From a bacterium (GTDB lineage: Bacteria > Verrucomicrobiota > Verrucomicrobiae > Limisphaerales > J093): 10,861 nt of DNA. Under the pieces are notes generated by a model that made no database searches, was not told the origin of the DNA, and was given only the letters and a program-made list of their open reading frames with translations. The position numbers and the translations under genes were made by a program. Within the stretch, counting starts at the first letter, position 1, and every line of letters begins with the position of its first letter. Positions 4,953 to 10,861 of the stretch are shown piece after piece. The DNA is taken from the NCBI GenBank assembly GCA_021839785.1, contig JAKCAB010000850.1, positions 1 through 10,861 on the forward strand. The letters run 5' to 3'.

Positions 4953-6488
4953 ATGACGTTCCTGGCTGCCGATTCGTCTCGTTCGCCGCTCGTCCGCTTG
5001 CGCGGCATCGGCAAGCGTTTCGGGCCGGTGCCCGTGCTGCGCGGCGTGGACCTCGACATCTTCGGCGGCGAAGTCCTCGTACTCGCCGGCGAAAACGGCG
5101 CGGGCAAAAGCACGCTCATCAAAATCCTCGGCGGCGTTCACACCGACTTCGAGGGCACCATCGAGATCGACGGCCGCACCGTCCGTCCGCGCTCGCCGCT
5201 CGAAGCTTCCGCGCTGGGCGTCGCGATCATTTTCCAGGAACTCTCGCTGGTGCCGACGTTGACCGTCGCGGACAACATTTTCCTGGGCCGCCCGCTGACG
5301 CGCCGCGGATTCGTGGACGACGATGAGCAACGCGCGGCGGCGCGGCGCTTGTTGGATCAGCTCGGCCTGGACATCGACGTGGACCAGCGCGTCGAAGATT
5401 TGCCGATTGCGCAGCAGCAGCTCACCGAAGTCGCGAAGGCGCTGGCGCGGAACGCGCGCGTCATCGTGATGGACGAACCCACTAGCGCCTTGAACGCGCC
5501 GGAGGTGGAGAAGCTCTTCGACCTCATCGCCGACCTCAAGGCGCGCGGCTGCGGGATCGTTTATATCACGCACAAGATGGAGGAAATCGAGCGGATCGCG
5601 GATCGCATCGCCGTGCTGCGCGACGGCGAGCACGTGGGCGCCGCGCCCGCCGCCGAACTGCCGCCGGCGAAGCTGGTGAACTGGATGGTGGGCCGCGAAG
5701 TCGGTCAGCAGTTTCCGCGGCACGCCGGACAGCCGGGTGCGGAGCGGTTGCGCCTGGAAGGCTTCTCCGTTTGGCGGAATGGCCGGGCCGCCCGCCCGAC
5801 GGTTGAAGACGTGTCGTTCAGCGTGCGGGCAGGCGAAATCCTGGGCGTGGGCGGCCTGCAAGGCTCCGGCGCGAGTGAGCTGTTCGGCGGCTTGTTCGGC
5901 GCGTACGGTGCCCGCGTCGGCGGGCAGGCCTGGTTAGACGGTCGGCCACTGGAGATTGCGTCGCCGCGCCGCGCCATCGACCAGGGCCTCGCCTGGCTCA
6001 CCAACGACCGCAAGGCCACCGGGCTGGTGCTGGCGCTATCGATCGTCGCCAACGCCACGCTCGCCGACCTGCCGCGCCTGTGCCGCGCGGGTTGGCGTCA
6101 GCCAGTGCGCGAGCAGAGCGCCGCGCGGGAGCAAGGCAGGACGCTGTCGCTGCGCGCGGCTTCGCTCGACATGGAGGTGGGCCTGCTTTCGGGCGGCAAC
6201 CAACAAAAGGTGGCGCTGGCCAAATGGCTTCAGACCCGGCCGCGTTTGTTGATGCTCGACGAGCCGACCCGCGGCATCGACGTCGGCGCCAAGCGCGAGA
6301 TTTATCAACTCATGAACGACCTCACGGCGCGCGGCCTGGCGATTCTGCTGATCACCTCGGAGTTACCCGAATTGCTGGCCTTGAGCGACCGCATTGTGGT
6401 GTTGCATCGCGGACGGTTGACGGCGGAGTTGACCCGCGCCGAGGCCACGCCCGAGAAAATCCTCACCGCAGCGATGGGACGAACATGA
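4953..6488 (+). CDS. Sugar ABC importer, tandem ATPase subunit (RbsA/XylG/MglA type)
   Basis: This 511-residue protein with two fused ATPase domains powers uptake of a monosaccharide through a CUT2-type ABC transporter on the inner membrane. Domain 1 has Walker A GENGAGKST (46-54), a divergent signature LPIAQQQ (150-156) and Walker B VIVMDEPTS (170-178). Domain 2 has the degenerate Walker A typical of this family (GVGGLQGSGASEL, 298-310), the EDR-like segment TNDRKATGLVL, a canonical signature LSGGNQQ (412-418) and Walker B LLMLDEPTRG (from 432). One functional and one degenerate site is normal for RbsA relatives. ATG at 4953 is preferred over an in-frame TTG at 4911; neither has a Shine-Dalgarno. 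The permease gene follows 96 bp downstream. The substrate (ribose, xylose, galactose or other) cannot be decided from the ATPase. Confidence 0.95.
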   Translation: MTFLAADSSRSPLVRLRGIGKRFGPVPVLRGVDLDIFGGEVLVLAGENGAGKSTLIKILGGVHTDFEGTIEIDGRTVRPRSPLEASALGVAIIFQELSLVPTLTVADNIFLGRPLTRRGFVDDDEQRAAARRLLDQLGLDIDVDQRVEDLPIAQQQLTEVAKALARNARVIVMDEPTSALNAPEVEKLFDLIADLKARGCGIVYITHKMEEIERIADRIAVLRDGEHVGAAPAAELPPAKLVNWMVGREVGQQFPRHAGQPGAERLRLEGFSVWRNGRAARPTVEDVSFSVRAGEILGVGGLQGSGASELFGGLFGAYGARVGGQAWLDGRPLEIASPRRAIDQGLAWLTNDRKATGLVLALSIVANATLADLPRLCRAGWRQPVREQSAAREQGRTLSLRAASLDMEVGLLSGGNQQKVALAKWLQTRPRLLMLDEPTRGIDVGAKREIYQLMNDLTARGLAILLITSELPELLALSDRIVVLHRGRLTAELTRAEATPEKILTAAMGRT

Positions 6489-6498
6489 AGGCGAAGGC

Positions 6499-6522
6499 CG
6501 AAATCCGAGAATCGAAATCCGA
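6499..6522 (+). repeat. Tandem CGAAATCCGA pair in the ABC operon spacer
   Basis: The 10-mer CGAAATCCGA occurs twice, at 6499-6508 and 6513-6522, separated by GAAT, starting 10 bases after the ATPase stop codon. It lies in the 96-bp gap before the permease. The rest of the gap shows no hairpin with a T-run and no obvious promoter. It looks like a short intergenic repeat; role unknown. Confidence 0.5.
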
Positions 6523-6584
6523 AGCGGGCGGGCCTGGCCGCAGTTGCGCGCGAGGGTTACTGCCCTTTCCCGACTTGAATCGCT

Positions 6585-7595
6585 ATGACGCCTGAGCGAG
6601 CCGGCTCGCAACCTTTACTTGCCCGTGTTTGGTCGAATCCCGCCAGCCGCGCGACAATCGCGTTGGTGCTGGTGCTGATCCTCGGTTGCGTGTTCAACGC
6701 GGACGGCGCGTTCTTCAAACTGGGGACGCATCGCGACACGCTCCGGCAGGCGTCGGTGTTCGGCATCCTCGCCTGTGGCATGACGCTGGTGATCATCAGC
6801 GGCGGGATCGACCTGGCCGTCGGCAGCGTGCTGGCATTGGTGGCGGTGGCGTTTTCGCTGATGAGCATCCACTGGAACTGGTCGCCGTGGGTGGTGCTCC
6901 CGCTGTGCCTGTTGCTGGGCGCCGCGGCCGGCGGCGTGGCGGGCGGCGTGACCGCGTGGTTTGGCATCCAGCCGTTCATCGCCACGCTGGCCATGATGGT
7001 GTTCGCGCGCGGGCTGGCGAAAACCCTCTCCGGCGGCATGAAGGTCTCCACCGCCGTCAAACAGGCCGACGGCAATTATCATTACGTGGATGTGCCGGCC
7101 ATTTTTCGTTTCATCGACAACCGGATTTTGAGCGGCCACCTGTCGATGGTAACCGTGATCTTCGCCGTGTGCGCCGTCGCGGCCTGGGTACTGCTGGCGC
7201 GGCATCGCTGGGGGCGCGAGTTGTATGCCATTGGCGGCAATGAGGAGGCGGCTCGACTCTCCGGCGTGTCGGTGACCTGGATCAAGTTGCTCGCCTACGC
7301 GGCCAGCGGAATGCTGGCGGCGGTGGCGGGCCTGTGCCAGGCCGCGCAGGAACAGCAAGGCGATCCCGAAGCCGGCGCCGGCTACGAACTCACCGCCATC
7401 GCGATGGTGGTGATCGGCGGCACGCCGTTGACCGGCGGGCGGGGCGGCATCGGTTTGACGCTGCTGGGCACGCTCACGATCGGGTACCTGGACAAAATTC
7501 TGAGCATCAACGCCGTGCCGGAAGCGAGTCGATTGATGCTCACCGGCGCAATCATCGTCGCCGCGGTGCTGACGCAACGCAGGCGACGGTCGTGA
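6585..7595 (+). CDS. Sugar ABC importer, permease subunit (RbsC/XylH type)
   Basis: This 336-residue multi-span inner-membrane protein of the BPD_transp_2 family forms the sugar channel of a CUT2-type importer. The family signature GMTLVIISGGIDLAVGS lies at 65-81. GGNEEAARLSGVSV, followed by IKLLAYAASGMLAAVAG, is the cytoplasmic coupling region, and VVIGGTPLTGGRG leads into the last spans. Hydrophobic segments suggest eight or more membrane helices, with an extra polar loop (MKVSTAVKQADGNYHYVDV) where several relatives also have periplasmic sequence. It follows the tandem ATPase on the same strand and should work with it. ATG at 6585 has no clear Shine-Dalgarno. No periplasmic substrate-binding protein gene is adjacent: the next gene is on the opposite strand. 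Confidence 0.95.
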   Translation: MTPERAGSQPLLARVWSNPASRATIALVLVLILGCVFNADGAFFKLGTHRDTLRQASVFGILACGMTLVIISGGIDLAVGSVLALVAVAFSLMSIHWNWSPWVVLPLCLLLGAAAGGVAGGVTAWFGIQPFIATLAMMVFARGLAKTLSGGMKVSTAVKQADGNYHYVDVPAIFRFIDNRILSGHLSMVTVIFAVCAVAAWVLLARHRWGRELYAIGGNEEAARLSGVSVTWIKLLAYAASGMLAAVAGLCQAAQEQQGDPEAGAGYELTAIAMVVIGGTPLTGGRGGIGLTLLGTLTIGYLDKILSINAVPEASRLMLTGAIIVAAVLTQRRRRS

Positions 7596-7612
7596 AGCCG
7601 ACTCAATCTTCC

Positions 7613-7673
7613 CCGCCACGGAGGCGCGGAGCCGCAGAGTTTGAATTTGGAATGCAGGAAGACAGGTGTTTCC
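7613..7673 (+). repeat. 8-nt-unit repeat, copy C
   Basis: Plus-strand units CACGGAGG, CGCGGAGC and CGCAGAGT (7617-7640) are followed by TTGAATTTGGAATGCAGGAA (7641-7660) and a diverged tail. The head-plus-box layout is the same as copies A and B, at the same offset. It lies between the convergent permease and DUF2330 genes. Confidence 0.7.
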
Positions 7674-7740
7674 GCAGACCACTTCAGCTCAGCGCTTGAG
7701 GCTGGCCGTCGAGTGGACGCGCCGCCGCCGAACCTATTCT

Positions 7741-9375
7741 TCAGTTTGCGTCGAATCGTTGTTCGGCCGCCGCGAAGTCGTACCACAGAACCTCCAGTCC
7801 GTTCGTCCGATCGCGCAGCACGTAGTTACCGGGTGAGTCCTCTTCGTGGATTAAGCCGCCGAGGAGAACATTGGTTCTGACATTTGGGGGTATGGTGTTT
7901 GGTATGGCGATCGCGGCGCGAAGCTGTGCCGCCGACGGTTGGGCCGGCAGGCCGGAAGCACTCAAGGCCTGGATCAGGAAACTCTTCGTCGCCATCGCTC
8001 CGTAGATCTTCGGCAGTTTCTGGAGGCGCACTTCGATCTTGGATAGCGAATCCCAGGAGAGGAATCCGGCAATCCCCACCCCGGCAGCGGCGAGAGCCGT
8101 TATGTACCGACCCCGCCGAACGAAGGATCTGTGGCCCCAACGCCACCAGCCGGTAGCGGCCAGTGCAATCACCACCAGCCAGGGGACGACTTGGTTGAGG
8201 ACGGTATGCAGCGCCCCGACCCGGCTGTAAACCACAGTCCGCGTCTCGGTGAAGGGCTTCCAGTCAAGCCAGACATCCTGAGCCAACGCCGGGCCCGCCA
8301 GCTCCGCCGTGAATTTCGTGCAGATTGCGGGTGACCGAATCCACCGGTTTAGCAAGGGATGCAGGACCGGGATGCCGATAGGTCGAGGGCCTTGCTCCCG
8401 CGAAACCACGGCGCACCGCTCGACTTTGAATCCCGGTGCTTCCGCACGCTTCGGCCCGAACACGAACAACTCAACGCTCAGAGGCCCCGCCCCCACACCG
8501 GTCAGGCGCATCGGATACACTGCTTTGGGCGTCGGAAAGGTGAACGACAACGGCAACACCGAATTCGTCGTATCGCGGCCATCGCGTCGAACTTTTGCGG
8601 CGACGAACACCCAGCCTTGCTTGATGTAATCCGCGAGCACCGGGCGCGAATTTGTGTGCGTAGCGTATCCGTTTTCGGCCAGCCAGGACTCGATCGCTTG
8701 AGGATCACCGGAAGCGATGGTCGTCGTGTCAAAGGCACCGACCACCCGCCGGTCCAAGACCGTGACGTCACGGACACTCGACGCGGTGGTTCCGGCGGTT
8801 CCGAGCGCCGGAAGAAACATGCCCAGGATGATCAACAGAAGCGTCACGCTAACGAGGATTTCAACCAGCTTCCCATCTTTTTGGCGACTGCGATGGACCA
8901 TCCAGAGCGCCACCAGTCCGACCATGATGCCGCCGATCAAGTTTTTCATGCCAGCGCCGACGCTGAATGCCAGAGTCAGGCATCCCAACAGATCGCGCAC
9001 GCTCAGTTTCCCGGCTGGACGCCAAGCCAGGCCGAGGAAAGCCAATCCACCAATGAACAGCGCGACCAGATAGTAACGGGCTGGCCGATGGATGACTTCC
9101 GGCCGGAACAAGTACTCGAGAGTCGGAAAGAGGCCGGTGGTGGCGACCTCAATGACCGGTTTGGCGGGCAGCGGCACCACCCAGGCGAGATTCGTCGCCT
9201 GCGTCACAAACCGGGTGTCGATCACGAGGCGCTCAACGCCGTTGCTGAAAACGATCAGCGCGCGTTGATCCGGGATCGCGACCACAGCCGGGAAGGCCCT
9301 AGGCGGAAAGAACTTACCGTCCGCTCGCGCAGCGACGTTCAGCACGAGCGCCAAGGCAAGCCAAAGTGCGTTCAT
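7741..9375 (-). CDS. DUF2330 membrane-anchored protein
   Basis: This 544-residue protein, function unknown, has a signal peptide (residues 1-18, ending ...AARA) followed by sequence typical of DUF2330: DGKFF (19-23), QRALIVFSNGVERLVI and LAWVVPLPAKP (63-73). A hydrophobic block at about 100-190 holds three or more membrane spans. The region after it (VRDVTVLDRRVVGAFDTTTI, then WLAENGY, LADYIKQGWVFVAAKV, LPLSFTFPTPKAVYPMRL) looks like the second half of the same domain. One or two spans near 415-460 and a C-terminal segment ending LLGGLIHEEDSPGNYVLRD follow. The second in-frame ATG (9375) is chosen because it begins the signal peptide directly; ATG at 9423 would add 16 non-hydrophobic residues. 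Neither has a clear Shine-Dalgarno. Probable location: inner membrane with large periplasmic parts. Domain assignment is from memory of the family pattern. Confidence 0.75.
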   Translation of the reverse strand: MNALWLALALVLNVAARADGKFFPPRAFPAVVAIPDQRALIVFSNGVERLVIDTRFVTQATNLAWVVPLPAKPVIEVATTGLFPTLEYLFRPEVIHRPARYYLVALFIGGLAFLGLAWRPAGKLSVRDLLGCLTLAFSVGAGMKNLIGGIMVGLVALWMVHRSRQKDGKLVEILVSVTLLLIILGMFLPALGTAGTTASSVRDVTVLDRRVVGAFDTTTIASGDPQAIESWLAENGYATHTNSRPVLADYIKQGWVFVAAKVRRDGRDTTNSVLPLSFTFPTPKAVYPMRLTGVGAGPLSVELFVFGPKRAEAPGFKVERCAVVSREQGPRPIGIPVLHPLLNRWIRSPAICTKFTAELAGPALAQDVWLDWKPFTETRTVVYSRVGALHTVLNQVVPWLVVIALAATGWWRWGHRSFVRRGRYITALAAAGVGIAGFLSWDSLSKIEVRLQKLPKIYGAMATKSFLIQALSASGLPAQPSAAQLRAAIAIPNTIPPNVRTNVLLGGLIHEEDSPGNYVLRDRTNGLEVLWYDFAAAEQRFDAN

Positions 9376-9596
9376 TGGGTGGCCGCGAATCTCATGGATC
9401 CCTCGCTTGGCGGTTGCGCACATGCCGGGTTAGCTAGCACGGCTGGTGCCAAAGCGGAAGCGGGAACGGTTCGTGCCTCAGCAATTGGATTGTCAGCGAT
9501 GACTTGGATGAACCGCTCGCAGACTCGGCGCGAGGTCTTGCTGGTCTTGTGAGCCGCGGAGACATAGGCTACCTCCACAACACCACACTTGGTTGA
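9376..9596. other. Divergent spacer between DUF2330 and glycosidase-like genes
   Basis: These 221 bases should hold promoters for two divergent genes. I see no convincing -35/-10 pair, hairpin or repeat unit like those in the other spacers. Open frames cross it on both strands, but none has independent support. Confidence 0.4.
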
Positions 9597-10861
9597 ATGA
9601 TCATGAACTCGAAGCTGCGCACCCGTCTCATCAGTCTGGTTGTCTTCGCAACCACGGTTACCCCACATCTGGTCGCGTCCGAAGTTGGGGATTTCGCCGG
9701 CCAGTACTATCGCGGCACCGGCGACGCCGAATATCTCCGCCTGCTCGACACCGCCCGGCGGATGTTCGCGCCCGATCCTGAGTTCGAGAACCTGCCGATG
9801 CTCTACCTGCCGAACTGGAATGGTTTGGTGGAAGGCCCGACTTGGGGCGCGTGGTGGATTCAGAACAGCTACGGCACGACTTACAGCGTCCTCCCGTTCC
9901 TCGAGGAACCGTTCGTGACGTTCCTCCAGAACTCGCAGGACTTGTGGTTCGACCAGATGGGCGATGGCCAACGGGTCGGCGCCAAGCCGCCGTTCAACTG
10001 GGTGGCGCCCGACGGCTGTCTGTGCGATTGCGCGAGCCCCGGCTGGATCGTCTATCGGCAAGGTGACGGCCGGCCGCAAATCCACGACTGGGGCCTGGAG
10101 TTCACGGCGGCGGGCTTGCTGATGCAGTCCGAATTGTTGCTCATCAGCCGGGACGAGGCCGCCAGCGCGCGGTATCTGCCCAAGCTGGAGCGGTGCGCCA
10201 ACTTCATCGAGACGCGACGCGATCCCACGAACAACCTCTTTCTCGCCGGCCCCGCCGGCAATCTGCTGGCGCCAAGCTACGCGGGCTGGCAGAAACCCGA
10301 TGGCACGTACGGACAGGCTTATCTGACCGGCTTGTCCGTGACTTACATCGCGGCGCTGGACCGCTTGATCGAATTGGAAAAACTCGCCGGCCGCGCGGAC
10401 CAGGTGAAACTTCAGACGCAACGTCGCGACGCCGCCCGAAAGGGGCTCGCGCACGTCACCACCGACGAAGGCTACTTCATCCGGTCGCTCGACCCCGACG
10501 GCACGCGGCATGGCGTGTTCGGAGCCGCGCAGCACGGTTACTTCGAGGCGTCGCCCAATCACGATGCCATCGCGTTTCGCGTGGTGGACCGCGCGCAGGC
10601 GCAGCGGATCTATGCGAAAATCGCCTCCATTCCCGGCCTGCGCCCGCACGATTTCGTCCTGCCGAACTACCCGTCTTACGACGACATGTACGAGAAGCCG
10701 GAGGGATTGTGGGCGTTCGGCACGTGGGTCAACGGCGGGCATTGGTCCACCTGCGAGGCGCGGATGATGCTGGGCTACTATCGGCTGGGGCAGTTCGACG
10801 ACGCGCGCCGTTCGATGCTCCAATTGCTGGGCTTCGCGGAACGCTTTCGCATGGACAATCC
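9597..10861 (+). CDS. Secreted six-hairpin (alpha/alpha)6 glycosidase-like protein, 3' end cut off
   Basis: The open frame runs to the window end (421 codons seen, no stop). A TGA immediately before ATG 9597 fixes the start to 9597 or the in-frame ATG at 9603; neither has a strong Shine-Dalgarno. The N-terminus (K/R residues, then LISLVVFATTV, with probable cleavage after LVA) is a Sec signal peptide. The mature part alternates amphipathic helices with aromatic-rich loops: EGPTWGAWWIQNSYG, IHDWGLEFTAAGLL, SYAGWQKPDGTYGQAY, EASPNHDAIAFRVV, FGTWVNGGHWSTCEARMMLGYYRLG. This is the look of six-hairpin glycosidases (GH15/65/78/94-like toroids). No specific GH family was recognised. An unusual C-x-C-x-C (residues 141-145) lies before the IHDWGLEF helix. 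Catalytic Glu/Asp candidates lie in several of these loops but cannot be assigned. Probable role: extracellular or periplasmic glycan breakdown, possibly feeding the ABC importer. Confidence 0.6.
   Translation, partial: MIMNSKLRTRLISLVVFATTVTPHLVASEVGDFAGQYYRGTGDAEYLRLLDTARRMFAPDPEFENLPMLYLPNWNGLVEGPTWGAWWIQNSYGTTYSVLPFLEEPFVTFLQNSQDLWFDQMGDGQRVGAKPPFNWVAPDGCLCDCASPGWIVYRQGDGRPQIHDWGLEFTAAGLLMQSELLLISRDEAASARYLPKLERCANFIETRRDPTNNLFLAGPAGNLLAPSYAGWQKPDGTYGQAYLTGLSVTYIAALDRLIELEKLAGRADQVKLQTQRRDAARKGLAHVTTDEGYFIRSLDPDGTRHGVFGAAQHGYFEASPNHDAIAFRVVDRAQAQRIYAKIASIPGLRPHDFVLPNYPSYDDMYEKPEGLWAFGTWVNGGHWSTCEARMMLGYYRLGQFDDARRSMLQLLGFAERFRMDN

Noticed and set aside
4677..5861. 394-codon minus-strand frame opposite the ABC ATPase
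   Set aside because: It is the antisense shadow of a well-conserved tandem ATPase and shows no independent domain signature.
6615..7682. 355-codon minus-strand frame opposite the permease
   Set aside because: His/Gln/Arg-rich composition is what results from reading a membrane protein gene backwards.
8359..9552. 397-codon plus-strand frame opposite the DUF2330 gene
   Set aside because: No signal peptide or known motif; the opposite strand encodes a coherent exported membrane protein.
9372..10823. 483-codon minus-strand frame at the right end
   Set aside because: It overlaps the plus-strand glycosidase-like gene, whose translation has a signal peptide and protein-like patterns; this frame has neither.

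Overview
The window is GC-rich and densely coding. The gene set looks like a carbohydrate-degrading environmental bacterium, most likely Verrucomicrobiota (Pedosphaera/Limisphaerales-like). That placement is inference: it rests on the Tat-exported Gfo/Idh/MocA protein, the DUF2330 membrane protein, weak or absent Shine-Dalgarno sequences, and intergenic stretches full of palindromic and 8-nt-unit repeats. No rRNA, tRNA, CRISPR array, transposase or integrase is visible.

Layout, left to right. (1) 3-290 (-): a small BrnT-like protein, with a candidate promoter/operator just upstream. (2) 558-1910 (+): a Tat-signal Gfo/Idh/MocA oxidoreductase. (3) 1949-2012: an inverted pair of palindromes between convergent genes. 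(4) 2102-3157 (-): an ApbE-type FAD:protein FMN transferase lipoprotein. Its best start, a TTG with a strong GGAGG, lies inside a dispersed repeat. (5) 3158-3594: a 437-bp gene-free stretch made almost entirely of repeats: a run of back-to-back hairpins and an inverted pair of 8-nt-unit elements. (6) 3595-4689 (-): a YgfZ/GcvT-like folate-binding protein. (7) 4743-4859: another hairpin cluster, between divergent genes. (8) 4953-6488 and 6585-7595 (+): the tandem ATPase and the permease of a ribose/xylose/galactose-type ABC sugar importer, with no substrate-binding protein nearby. (9) 7613-7673: a third clear copy of the 8-nt-unit repeat. (10) 7741-9375 (-): an exported and membrane-anchored DUF2330 protein. 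(11) 9597-10861 (+): the start of a secreted protein resembling (alpha/alpha)6 'six-hairpin' glycosidases, cut off by the window end.

The protein genes fit a loose sugar-use theme: an exported glycan-active enzyme, an exported sugar-type oxidoreductase and a sugar importer. Strand changes and spacers argue against a single operon; only the two ABC genes look co-transcribed. Flavinylation (ApbE) and Fe-S/folate maintenance (YgfZ-like) are housekeeping neighbours.

No defence system or other new protein machinery is evident. The most unusual content is the intergenic DNA. One family has three 8-nt units followed by a conserved TTGAATTTGGAA-x-x-CAGGAA box (three clear copies and one diverged inverted copy). 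A second class consists of hairpin arrays in three spacers. One repeat copy appears to have donated the ribosome binding site, start codon and first residues of the ApbE lipoprotein.
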